From Lepidodermella squamata (taxonomy: Eukaryota; Gastrotricha), in NCBI GenBank assembly GCA_047495785.1, contig JBLDXI010000019.1:2046001-2110000 (forward strand): 64,000 nucleotides of DNA, given 5' to 3'. Position numbers and translations under genes: made by a program. The notes below the pieces were generated by a model that was given only the letters and a program-made list of their open reading frames with translations, had not been told where the DNA came from and ran no database searches. Below, piece by piece: positions 1-10,881 of this stretch (within the stretch, counting starts at the first letter, position 1; the number at the start of each line of letters is the position of its first letter).

Positions 1-272
1 TAAAATTTATGGGTCTTCCTTTGGAAAAAATGAAATTCAATTTGACAGAAATTTTAAAATTTTCGGGAAATTGACTAGAGCCTTGCAATTTGGTTACGCA
101 ATAAATATTCTGATTTTTCCATTTTATTCATGTAAATCCCATTTCATTTATTCATTTTCTCAAATACTGATCTATCGTATTAAATTTTTATTGAGCTGAA
201 ATTAAATCCTATTTCCATTAATTTCGATTAATAATTGATTTATTTAAATGTGAACAAAATGTATATTTTCAG
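1..272 (+). other. Intron of the mitochondrial IF-2 gene (3' part)
   Basis: AT-rich sequence without a credible coding frame. It ends in a polypyrimidine-type acceptor (TTTTCAG, 266-272) directly before the IF-2 exon. The rest of the gene lies outside the window on the left. Confidence 0.7.
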
Positions 273-745
273 CCATGATTGTGTCTTTCAATGCTGCGAT
301 TTCGCCTCAAATGAAGGAGCAAATCGAAAGCAGAAGCCTGAAACTGCTCCACCATAATATAATCTACCGACTCATCGACGGGATTCGGGACGAACTAACA
401 TCTCGCCTGCCGATGAAAGTTGTCGAAGAAAAACTGGGCGAGGCCACTGTGAAGCAGGTCTTCAAACACATCTCTCGTGAGAGTGAAGAAGGACAAATGT
501 GGCCGGGTCACATGTCGACAACGGCCAATTGACCCGAAATGATTTGTATCGAATAACCCGCGCGGCGAGGTGGTTTTCGAGGGCCAACTTGTTTCACTGC
601 GGCATTTCAAGCAAGACGTGCCGAGTATTTCTTCGGGGCAGGAGTGCGGCCTGCGATTCGGCGATGCTGTGATACCGGAACTGGCGATACTGTGCTTTGC
701 TATCGAAAATCGTCGGTGCCAGATAAAATCGACTGGGAACCTTAG
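273..745 (+). CDS. MTIF2: Mitochondrial translation initiation factor IF-2, last exon (frameshifted)
   Basis: This is the C-terminal part of a bacterial-type IF-2, the GTPase that brings fMet-tRNA to the mitochondrial small subunit. Three frames must be joined. The first holds the stretch from IVSFN through IIYRLIDG to EEKLGEATVKQVF. A second begins near 491 with VAGSHVDNGQLTRNDLYRITR. A third, after about 560, has EVVFEGQLVSLRHFKQDVPSISSG and QECGLRF. A last shift near 680 gives GDTVLCYRKSSVPDKIDW and a stop at 743-745, which matches the usual IF-2mt C-terminus. The exon starts after the acceptor ending at 272. AATAAA follows at 839-844. At least three frameshifts in 470 bp with good residue conservation suggest consensus errors or a very young pseudogene. 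The domain IV assignment is confident. Confidence 0.85.
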
Positions 746-897
746 TCTCTGAAGATTAGAATTTTTGTATTTTTTTGCCGTGATTATATGTTAAATAGGA
801 AACGCTCAATTACTTGTTCAAGTTTGAACATGGCTGGAAATAAAAAGTTTTTGATTGCTTAACTATTTGCGTTTATTTTGTAGTTTATTTTTTTTAA

Positions 898-1945
898 ATG
901 AGCGAGGATAATAAGGAGGCTGGTTCTCCGACTAACCTGCTGGTCCGAATGTGAAATTTACGATTCAGCAGTGTTTGAAGGCTTCGCTGAAAATTGTCGC
1001 GGATGAAAATGAAGCTGAACATGTAATCGAGGTTGGTTATCAAATGAATCACTAATTGCTGGAATATGAGAATATGCGAAACAAATATATTATTGAAAAT
1101 TAGCAAAGGACCGATTCAGCAAAATCAATTTCAGAATAATTTAATCGTAAATTTATAAGTACTTGAGAAGACAAATTGAACTTGGTTCCGATTGGACGCC
1201 ATAAATTTAGCGTTCCATCACATTTCCAAAATATGGTTTTTGAATTTCGGATTAATTTGTTTTAATTTCGATTTTTCTGAATTGAAAATTTGAACTTTTG
1301 AATATCTATAGAATTTAGCCCGAAACGCCTAAACTTGGTGCTGGAGTCTCAAACTGTAGACCATTTTTAGTTGAATTACGCATTCAACTGCCCGATTTCA
1401 ATGCGATATGCTAATGCAAACCATCCCTCAACTTTTTGTTCATCATTTTAAATTTTCCAAAAAAATCCAGATCGGCCGTGGTATCGTAATTTTGCTGTGT
1501 TTCACCGCGGTGCGACGGAGCAAGCTGTCGATAAAGCAGGTAAAATATTATTGCTAAAATTCAAATATTCCGCCTTAATAATTTACGCCATTTTTTAAAG
1601 CGAAACTGGTTTTAGCGGCTAAATTGAGCGAGCCGAGTGAAGACGGATCCGATGGTTCGAATCAGGTGAAGTCGAAAACTCGAGGCCGGGTTTTCGATCG
1701 TCGAATTTGCCCGGCGATATTCTCGTCGTACCGCAGGCGACGCTAGGCGGCCGTTTCAAAGGCAACCAGCCGCAATATCACGCAATTGCGAGGTGACAAT
1801 TGCGAAACAGCTCTACGACAGATTGTGAACACCCTGCGCGAGGCCATGGCGAAAAGGCCGCAAAGTTGAGGCGGGTCGATATGGCGCTAGGCAGCCGTTG
1901 TCTATGGAAACCGACGGGCCTTATACGCATCTCATTGAACTGTGA
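898..1945 (+). CDS. DTD2: D-aminoacyl-tRNA deacylase 2 (animal-type ATD), three exons, frameshifted
   Basis: DTD-fold tRNA proofreading enzyme that removes wrongly attached amino acids from tRNA. Proposed exons are 898-1031, 1471-1539 and 1601-1945, all with GT-AG borders. Exon 1 gives [14 protein letters not shown], exon 2 gives [11 protein letters not shown] then [12 protein letters not shown], and exon 3 gives [19 protein letters not shown] and, at the end, [26 protein letters not shown] split over frames. PQATL and the GPYTH-type motif are the signature of the animal paralogue (DTD2/ATD), not of canonical DTD1 (SQFTL, NxGPVT). Reading the protein needs about five frame changes: near 950, 1505, 1690, 1790 and 1870. 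The start at 898 is the only ATG in a suitable place. It begins 152 bp after the MTIF2 stop. Confidence 0.8.
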
Positions 1946-2285
1946 TTTTTTTGAATTAATCTTTTTCGTTTCGAGAAATAAATCGAATATTATTGAACAT
2001 ATACGAAATGTTTTCTTAACTGGGAATGATTCAAGCTCAAATACGCGTCAGACAGTAATTTGACGATATCAGGCCGAAATATCCGAAATGCGTTGAACAA
2101 ATGGCATTAAATAGGTTCGAAATTATGTTTCGGAACAGCCAGAAGATATTCTGATAATTAGAAAACAGCCATTATTTAAGAAATTATGGGCCATTCCAGC
2201 TTAATGCATCCAAAGAACTCACCCGGGTGTTCAGATCATCGCGAAACATTTTTTTGGGAGAGCTCCAAAAAGAATTGGAACATGC
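1946..2285. other. Intergenic, nothing recognised
   Basis: AT-rich stretch after DTD2 without a conserved coding frame or clear repeat. It ends where homology to the transposon 3' end starts. Confidence 0.5.
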
Positions 2286-2289
2286 CGTC

Positions 2290-2865
2290 GGTTCAGCGCT
2301 AAAAACCGTCTAAGCCGCACCACATATAAAATATACGCAGGCCATACGCACGCACTAACATTATATTATACGCGCAAAGCAGTCTGCTTATATTATATTT
2401 ACAGCAATTTCAATATATTATGGATGATAATAATATATTATATACCCAATGTCTAATTATCCAATTTGATCGCTCATTGTTAGCATGATGCATGATGATA
2501 GTCAATATTCGATCGACTGTCCCACATGGTTTAATTTGTGTGATATGTTCTCCCAATGATTGAGGCGGATACGCCTGAGTTGTGAGACAAAAGTACTAGG
2601 AATATCTCCGCAAATTGTTTATTTATTTATTTCTTCATTGTTAGGAGCAAAAAAACTCAGGTCCTTCTCGCAATAAACATTGGCAGGAATATTATAGATG
2701 GATTGAATTATCTCATGACATCAAAGGAAAATCTGACGCCGTAGAATGTGCGCAAAGTTGAGTACAGTTCAGACAGTTCAAAATTGGAGCATAATTGATC
2801 CTTTGAAAAGAGTCGCCATTTCGTTTTCACTCGGAATCAATTGGGGCACATATCTTTGTTCTTTA
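2290..2865 (-). mobile_element. 3' end of a DUF7869-like DNA transposon (truncated copy)
   Basis: Read on the minus strand, this matches the last codons and 3' flank of the complete element at 13487-14050. The shared parts include the terminal CCCCAATTGATTCCGAG codons (here about 2840-2858), the TTATTATCATACATAATA-like region and the terminal block GGCTTAGACGGTTTTTAGCG. The two copies differ by many substitutions and small indels, so this copy is old. The transposase coding part is missing. The satellite array begins within about 20 bp of the break. The shared end near 2295 (and 14050) marks the outer end of the element. Confidence 0.8.
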
Positions 2866-2869
2866 GTTT

Positions 2870-5800
2870 TCGGAATCGATAATCGGTCCAAAACGGGATC
2901 GGCCCACGTCGGCTAGCTCAGGCAACGATGGCGGTAACAATGCAGCAGGAATTACGAATGCCGGAGCCAATGGCTACTGGCGGCAATGCGTTGTAGTCGC
3001 GAGATGACCCTGAAACCAGCCAGAATTGACAAGTCTTGACCGATCAATCGCCGAAGATCTCATCGATATCGATAGCTGGCCGGGAACCAAAGCGTGGGAT
3101 GACGTTAGCAGCCATCCCAAGTAAGATTTCAGACCATTGGTTAAACTTGAACCGAGACCCGCCAAGTCCCAGACGTTGAAAGTGAAACGCCAAAATGGGT
3201 CCCAATTCCAGCTTAATACTCAAGTTTTCAGTCTGATCAGCCGAAAAAATCGATAATCGGTCCAAAACGGGATCGGCCCACATCGGCTAGCTCAGGCAAC
3301 GATGGTCGTAACATTGCAGCAGGAATTACGAATGCCGGAGCCAAGGGCTACTCGCGGCAAATCGTTGTTAGTCGCGAGATGACACCGGAAAACAGCCAGA
3401 ATTGACAAGTCCTGACCGATCAATCGCCGAAGATCTCATCGATATCGATAGCTGGCCGGGAACCAAAGCGTGGGATGACGTTAGCAGCCATCCTAAGCAA
3501 GATTTTAGACCATTGGTCGAATTTGAATCGAGACCCCGCCAAGTCCCAGACGTTGAAAGTGAAACGGCCAAAATGGGTCCCAATTCCAGCTTAAAACTCA
3601 AGTTTTCAGTCTGATCAGCCGAAAAAATCGATAATCGGTCCAAAACGGGATCGGCCCACGTCGGCTAGCTCAGGCAACGATGGCGGTAACATGCAGCAGG
3701 AATTACGAATGCCGGAGCCAATGGCTACTGGCGGCAATGCGTTGTAGTCGCGAGATGACCCTGAAACCAGCCAGAATTGACAAGTCTTGACCGATCAATC
3801 GCCGAAGATCTCATCGATATCGATAGCTGGCCGGGAACCAAAGCGTGGGATGACGTTAGCAGCCATCCCAAGTAAGATTTCAGACCATTGGTCGAATTTG
3901 AATCGAGACCCGCCAAGTCCCAGACGTTGAAAGTGAAACGGCCAAAATGGGTCCCAATTCCAGCTTAAAACTCAAGTTTTCAGTCTGATCAGCGAAAAAA
4001 TCGATAATCGGTCCAAAACGGGATCGGCCCACATCGGCTAGCTCAGGCAACGATGGCGGTAACAATGCAGCAGGAATTACGAATGCCGGAGCCAAGGGCT
4101 ACTCGCGGCAAATCGTTGTAGTCGCGAGATGACACCGAAAACAGCCAGAATTGACAAGTCCTGACCGATCAATCGCCGAAGATCTCATCGATATCGATAG
4201 CTGGCCGGGGAACCAAAGCGTGGGATGACGTTAGCAGCCATCCTAAGCAAGATTTTAGACCATTGGTCGAATTTGAATCGAGACCCGCCAAGTCCCAGAC
4301 GTTGAAAGTGAAACGGCCAAAATGGGTCCCAATTCCAGCTTTAAAACTCAAGTTTTCAGTCTGATCAGCCGAAAAAATCGATAATCGGTCCAAAACGGGA
4401 TCGGCCCACGTCGGCTAGCTCAGGCAACGATGGCGGTAACAATGCAGCAGAATTACGAATGCCGGAGCCAATGGCTACTGGCGCAATGCGTTGTAGTCGC
4501 GAGATGACCCTGAACCAGCCAGAATTGACAAGTCTTGACCGATCAATCGCCGAAGATCTCATCGATATCGATAGCTGGCCGGGAACCAAAGCGTGGGATG
4601 ACGTTAGCAGCCATCCAAGTAAGATTTCAGGACCATTGGTCGAATTTGAATCGAGACCCGCCAAGTCCCAGACGTTTGAAAGTGAAACGGCTAAAATGGG
4701 TCCCAATTCCAGCTTAAAACTCAAGTTTTCAGTCTGATCAGCCGAAAAAATCGATAATCGGTCCAAACGGGATCGGCCCACATCGGCTAGCTCAGGCAAC
4801 GATGGTCGTAACATTGCAGCAGGAATTACGAATGCCGGAGCCAAGGGCTACTCGCGGCAAATCGTTGTAGTCGCGAGATGACACCGAAAACAGCCAGAAT
4901 TGACAAGTCCTGACCGATCAATCGCCGAAGATCTCATCGATATCGATAGCTGGCCGGGAACCAAAGCGTGGGATGACGTTAGCAGCCATCCTAAGCAAGA
5001 TTTTAGACCATTGGTTAAACTTGAACCGAGACCCGCCAAGTCCCAGACGTTGAAGTGAAACGGCCAAAATGGGTCCCAATTCCAGCTTAAAACTCAAGTT
5101 TTCAGTCTGATCAGCCCGAAAAAATCGATAATCGGTCCAAAACGGGATCGGCCCACGTCGGCTAGCTCAGGCAACGATGGCGGTAACATTGCAGCAGGAA
5201 TTACGAATGCCGGAGCCAATGGCTACTGGCGGCAATGCGTTGTAGTCGCGAGATGACACCGAAAACAGCCAGAATTGACAAGTCTTGACCGATCAATCGC
5301 CGAAGATCTCATCGATATCGATGCTGGCCGGGAACCAAAGCGTGGGATGACGTTAGCAGCCATCCCAAGTAAGATTTCAGACCATTGGTCGAATTTGAAT
5401 CGAGACCCGGCCAAGTCCCAGACGTGAAAGTGAAACGGCCAAAATGGGTCCCCAATTCCAGCTTAAAACTCAAGTTTTCAGTCTGATCAGCCGAAAAAAT
5501 CGATAATCGGTCCAAAACGGGATCGGCCCACGTCGGCTAGCTCAGGCAACGATGGCGGTAACAATGCAGCAGGAATTACGAATGCCGGAGCCAAGGGCTA
5601 CTCGCGGCAATGCGTTGTAGTCGCGAGATGACCTCCAAACCAGCCAGAATTGACAAGTCTTGACCGATCAATCGCCGAAGATCTCATCGATATCGATAGC
5701 TGGCCGGGGAACCAAAGCGTGGGATGACGTTAGCAGCCATCCCAAGTAAGATTTCAGACCATTGGTTAAATTTGAACGAGACCCGCCAAGTCCCAGACGT

Positions 5801-7455
5801 TGAAAGTGAAACGGCCAAAATGGGTCCCAATTCCAGCTTAATACTCAAGTTTTCAGTCTGATCAGCCGAAAAAATCGATAATCGGTCCAAAACGGGATCG
5901 GCCCACATCGGCTAGCTCAGGCAACGATGGCGGTAACAATGCAGCAGGAATTACGAATGCCGGGAGCCAAGGGCTACTCGCGGCAAATCGTTGTAGTCGC
6001 GAGATGACACCGAAAACAGCCAGAATTGACAAGTCCTGACCGATCAATCGCCGAAGATCTCATCGATATCGATAGCTGGCCGGGAACCAAAGCGTGGGAT
6101 GACGTTAGCAGCCATCCTAAGCAAGATTTTAGACCATTGGTCGAATTTGAATCGAGACCCGCCAAGTCCCAGACGTTGAAAGTGAAACGCCAAAATGGGT
6201 CCCAATTCCAGCTTAAAACTCAAGTTTTCAGTCTGATCAGCCGAAAAAATCGATAATCGGTCCAAAACGGGATCGGCCCACGTCGGCTAGCTCAGGCAAC
6301 GATGGCGGTAACAATGCAGCAGGAATTACGAATGCCGGAGCCAATGGCTACTGGCGGCCAATGCGTTGTAGTCGCGAGATGACACCGAAAACAGCCAGAA
6401 TTGACAAGTCTTGACCGATCAATCGCCGAAGATCTCATCGATATCGATAGCTGGCCGGGAACCAAAGCGTGGATGACGTTAGCAGCCATCCCAAGTAAGA
6501 TTTCAGACCATTGGTCGAATTTGAATCGAGACCCGCCAAGTCCCAGACGTTGAAAGTGAAACGGCCAAAATGGGTCCCAATTCCAGCTTAAAACTCAAGT
6601 TTTCAGTCTGATCAGCCGAAAAAATCGATAATCGGTCCCAAAACGGGATCGGCCCACGTCGGCTAGCTCAGGGCAACGATGGCGGTAACAATGCAGCAGG
6701 AATTACGAATGCCGGAGCCAAGGGCTACTCGCGGCAATGCGTTGTAGTCGCGAGATGACCTCCAAACCAGCCAGAATTGACAAGTCTTGACCGATCAATC
6801 GCCGAAGATCTCATCGATATCGATAGCTGGCCGGGAACCAAAGCGTGGGATGACGTTAGCAGCCATCCCAAGTAAGATTTCAGGACCATTGGTTAAATTT
6901 GAACCGAGACCCGCCAAGTCCCAGGACGTTGAAAGTGAAACGGCCAAAATGGGTACACATCTCGTGAGAGTACTCAAGTTTTCAGTCTGATCAGCCGAAA
7001 AAATCGATAATCGGTCCAAAACGGGATCGGCCCACATCGGCTAGCTCAGGCAACGATGGCGGTAACAATGCAGCAGGAATTACGAATGCCGGAGCCAAGG
7101 GCTACTCGCGGCAAATCGTTGTAGTCGCGAGATGACACCGAAAACAGCCAGAATTGACAAGTCCTGACCGATCAATCGCCGAAGATCTCATCGATATCGA
7201 TAGCTGGCCGGGAACCAAAGCGTGGGATGACGTTAGCAGCCATCCTAAGCAAGATTTTAGACCATTGGTCGAATTTGAATCGAGACCCGCCAAGTCCCAG
7301 ACGTTGAAAGTGAAACGGCCAAAATGGGTCCCAATTCCAGCTTAAAACTCAAGTTTTCAGTCTGATCAGCCGAAAAAATCGATAATCGGTCCAAAACGGG
7401 ATCGGCCCACGTCGGCTAGCTCAGGCAACGATGGTGGTAACAATGTAGCAGGAAT
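2870..7455 (+). repeat. ~375-bp satellite array, about 12.2 monomers with higher-order structure
   Basis: Head-to-tail monomers start at GATAATCGGTCC near 2878, 3252, 3630, 4002, 4380, 4753, 5127, 5501, 5877, 6251, 6627, 7003 and 7380. The mean period is close to 375 bp. Monomer types differ at linked sites: AATGGCTACTGGCGGC versus AAGGGCTACTCGCGGC, GACCCTGAAACC versus GACACCGAAAAC versus GACCTCCAAACC, AAGTCTTG versus AAGTCCTG, and CATCCCAAGTAAG versus CATCCTAAGCAAG. Their order is A-B three times, then A'-C-B twice, then a partial unit. Many differences between like monomers are single-base indels in short homopolymers. Short ORFs (60-159 codons) on both strands are by-products of the repeat. 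The array breaks off near 7450. Confidence 0.97.
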
Positions 7456-8097
7456 GAGGGATGGAAGGCCTTGATTAACGGTTGTGGCGACGGTTGGTAC
7501 TCCTGTTCAGTACCCTGACGTCTGACGCCGAAGTAATTCGTATTCACACGGAATCGTGGAGAATTTCCCCGCATTTGTATGCGTCAGTTTGCCATGATCT
7601 CGCAAGTGTTTTGAAATACTGATCTGTTAATTGGAAAAATTCATAATTCGTTTTCTCTAGATTTGATATATTACCTTGAGTTGTTCTCGATGTCCACTCT
7701 GTTTCGTATCGCATCGTCTCGCTTTCGTTTCTAAAGCAATTATTACTTGCAAGAGATCTACGGCGAATGACATTCAAGGATGCCTCAGTTATTTTTTTTT
7801 CATAAAAAAGCGGTGGTGAAACTGAATTTCACCATTTCACCATTTTGGCACGAAAAAGATTTTATTTTGCAACCATTTTAAAGGGCAAAAGACTCCATCT
7901 AAGGAATATTTTAGGTATTGTTAGCTGTTAGACACAACCTGTTCCGAGCAAAACCGATCGCATTTTTATATTCAATTGGAGTGACCTTTCTCGGATGATA
8001 TCGAAAAAGAGGTGGGAAACAGTTTTGGTGGTTTTAGCTGTTTTAGTATTTCTATTGCATAGATGTGTGTAGTCTATGTAAAAACGTTGTCAGAATC
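7456..8097. other. Intergenic, no gene recognised
   Basis: A 77-codon minus-strand ORF at 7544-7777 has no recognisable domain and is probably chance. No repeat structure is seen apart from homopolymers near 7790. Confidence 0.4.
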
Positions 8098-8300
8098 AAA
8101 TAGAAAATGTGTAAAATGAGGCGCAGTATATTCAAGCCATGAATAAATGTAATCAATAACAGACGCATGCGCGCGCACGGCTGCTGACCTCTAAACATAA
8201 AATGTATGCCTGCATGCTCGTGTACATTCATGTTTGAGCGCGCATAAACAACTCCGCGTGATAGCGTCATTCTCCTCATTCTCTATATTTTCTATTTGTT
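8098..8300. mobile_element. Probable MITE, ~200 bp
   Basis: Ends form an imperfect inverted repeat of about 25 bp: AATCAAATAGAAAATGTG at the left against a right end that reads AACAAATAGAAAATATAG on the reverse strand, followed on both sides by AATGAGG. No coding potential. Confidence 0.5.
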
Positions 8301-8651
8301 GGTTTGAGCTTTCTCACTCTAGGCTTATAGCGAAGATGCACATAAATATATTCAGCTACTATGTTTAACCATAACGTTCATGCAAATTTCAAGATTTACA
8401 GATTTTTCTTCGAACCTACTTTTACAGGAATAGCTTCCGAATGATGCAATGAAATGCATTCTTCCTGTCATCTAGCGGCGTAAATTTATTTCGCGAAATG
8501 CGACAGCCTCAGCTAATTTGCGAAATTTTTCACCAATAGAAAAAATAGCGAAATTTCCGCATGTATTCTCAATTCTCTCGGATATTGTCGGGATCGTTTT
8601 ACAGCTGAAAATTCAGATTTTATTCCCAGTTCTATTCATTTCAAAATCCTG

Positions 8652-8862
8652 CATAGCGCAGCCACTTTTTACCGTAGCCGAGAATATCTCACAATAGAGC
8701 CCTTAATTTGAATAAGGGAACGCGAACAGATTTTTCGGCGAATATTTTTCATTTTGGAAATAAAAAATATTGGCCCAAAAAGTTTGTCCTTATGTGCAGG
8801 CAATTCGTTTGCTCTATTGTGCGATTTTCTCGGCTACGGTAAAAAGTGGCTGCGCTATGTGA
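8652..8862. mobile_element. MITE with ~50-bp terminal inverted repeats
   Basis: The left arm begins ATAGCGCAGCCACTTTTTAC and continues CGTAGCCGAGAA. The right arm (about 8813-8862) is its reverse complement, including CAATAGAGC on the inner side. The interior is AT-rich and non-coding. Confidence 0.85.
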
Positions 8863-9652
8863 TTTCAAAACTAGGGCTTAATAGAGAAACTTGCTATTTG
8901 GTCTAGCTGCTTTATCTGGTGAATCGTATTCATTAGGTGGCATTTAACAACATTATACAACCCGCTAAGAAAGTGATGTGCCACGCATCAAAACTAACAA
9001 CCCAAATCTGTCGTAATTATCCTTTGTCCTAATTTGTCACTAGTTCTTCTTACGAAATGACAGCACCTAGGTAAATCGTTAGGAATCGCTCTTGATTGAG
9101 CGACGCGTCGTAGCTCTGAAACTGTACCGTAGACATGCCGGGCACATGCTCACATACCCGTGCTCCGCAAACTGAGTTATTCTTGCCGCTTGCCGCCGGC
9201 CGGGCAGTTCATGACGGCCGGGAGCTGCTCCTGAGTTATTGCTGAAATGCGGCCGCATTCCCCTTTTTCTGGCTCGACACGAAAAGCAGCCTATTTTAGA
9301 CAACCCTCAGTTAAAATTCCAGCAAAATACCACCAGCTAAAGGTTGCTCCGCTTGCATACATGAGTAATGTCCAGTCAGCTGGGTCCAATCCAGTAATTC
9401 GAGGATTTTTGCTCATTTTCTTTCAGATTAGGAAGAGCGAACCATTTACAAACAATTTACAAAAGTGAATTTAAGCTTTGAGACCCATGCAGGAGTTGGG
9501 CGGGGCTAGTACCTATAGTACTTATCTATTGGTAACAACTGTGGCCCGTTCAGGAAGTTGTAGGTAGCACCGCTGAAGCAACCGCTTCTGTTCCACTCGT
9601 TTTGTGGGAAGTAATCAGCTTAGCTTAAGTTCGTTGTCAAGGCCTGTATAAT
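8863..9652. other. Intergenic, nothing recognised
   Basis: Several 60-75 codon ORFs (for example 9079-9303 minus and 9247-9468 plus) overlap each other and show no recognisable motif. No RNA gene was recognised. Confidence 0.4.
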
Positions 9653-10363
9653 TAAATGTTTGAATGATGTACCATTTCGGACTACCTCGATACGATTCTT
9701 TGCCGCGAGTAGCCCTTGGCTCCGGCATTCGTAATTCCTGCTGCATTGTTACCGCCATCGTTGCCTGAGCTAGCGGACGTGGGCCGATCCCGTTTTGGAC
9801 CGATTATCGTTTTGTTCGGCTGATCGGACTGAAAACTTGAGTTTTAAGCTGGAATTGGGACCCTTTTTGGCCGTTTCACTTTCAACCTCTGGGACTTGGC
9901 GGGTCTCGGTTCAAATTCGACCAATGGTCTGAAATCTTACTTGGGATGGCTGCTAACGTCATCCCACGCTTTGGTTCCCGGCCAGCTATCGATATCGATG
10001 AGATCTTCGGCGATTGATCGGTCAGGACTTGTCAATTCTGGCTGGTTTCAGGGTAATCTTGCGACTACAACGCTTTGCCGCGAGTAGCCCTTGGCTCAGG
10101 CATTCGTAATTCCTGCTGCATTGTTACCGCCATCGTTGCCTGAGCTAGCGGACGTGGGCCGATCGGACCGTATCCTCGATCGGCTTTATTTATTACAGCT
10201 TCTTCATGGCAATCAGTTTGATATTAGGCCTAAGTAACAATTTCATAAACAATGCAAAGTTTTTAATTATTGAGGCGGATTCTTCAATTTTCATTAGAAT
10301 TAGAATTCGAATTCGAATAAAGGTATCGAGGTAGTCCGAAATGGTACATCATTCAAACATTTA
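9653..10363. mobile_element. 711-bp TIR element carrying satellite monomers
   Basis: The first 41 bp (9653-9693) and last 41 bp (10323-10363) are perfect inverted repeats. Each contains GAATGATGTACCATTTCGGA followed by CTACCTCGATAC, read inward. A TA duplication at the borders is possible. Inside, most of the sequence is the 375-bp satellite in inverse orientation to the main array, followed by about 150 bp of unrelated AT-rich sequence. No transposase is encoded, so the element is non-autonomous. Confidence 0.9.
9697..10172 (-). repeat. Satellite monomers inside the TIR element
   Basis: About 1.25 monomers of the same satellite as at 2870-7455, in reverse orientation. The unit starts TTTGCCGCGAGTAGCCCTTG and the same start recurs at about 10075. 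Copies carry substitutions not seen in the main array, such as CTAGCGGACGTGGG in place of the CTAGCCGACG form, so this is a separate lineage. Confidence 0.9.
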
Positions 10364-10881
10364 TTAATCTTCCCTCATGAACGAAGAAACCTTCTTATTG
10401 CACTTACCTGTAGAATTAACCTGTTTATTAAGGCCTCTTACCTCTTGTTAATTATCTTACTAAGCACAATGGGCAATAGAACTCTCGCGGAAGAAAATTT
10501 CAAACTTTGCGATTTAAGCTTGAAAGAAATTTGCGGCCGATGCCAATGCAATCTTAATGTAAGATCAGCCGAAGAAGGGTCGGATTATATCCGCCGCCGG
10601 CGGCCGGAGCCCAGGTGAGGAGAATTTACGGAGAACTGGCATTGCGAACATTGCAGTAGTAACAGTAGTCTCTCGAATCGGATGTTGGAACTTTCTCAAA
10701 TTAAGCTGCTCTAATTTCAAGCAAGCGAGTATCCGAATTCCAGCCCCTCCGCCTAATGATCATTATATGTTTTTCGCCTACTGAGGAAATAACTCGCAAA
10801 TATTTCAACGCTATTTTAGGAAGCTTTTACAAATGAACTATATGATTCACTGATTGTAGGTATTCGTATTTCGTAGGTTTC
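10364..10881. other. Upstream region of the transposase gene
   Basis: No coding frame recognised. The left end of the transposon should lie here, but I did not find a counterpart of its right end (near 14050), so the 5' boundary is unknown. Confidence 0.4.

Noticed and set aside
2974-7345. Some twenty ORFs of 60-159 codons on both strands of the satellite array, with recurring peptides such as RSIAEDLIDIDSW and GWLLTSSHALVPG
   Set aside because: They recur once per monomer in different frames, end at monomer-specific indels, and have no start or splice context of their own. They are products of the repeat.
2870-7455. CRISPR-like array
   Set aside because: Units are ~375 bp contiguous tandem repeats without spacers, in a eukaryotic genome. 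No cas genes.
9079-9468. Possible small genes or an RNA gene in the GC-richer stretch
   Set aside because: Overlapping ORFs on both strands without conserved residues. No cloverleaf or other recognisable RNA structure found by eye.
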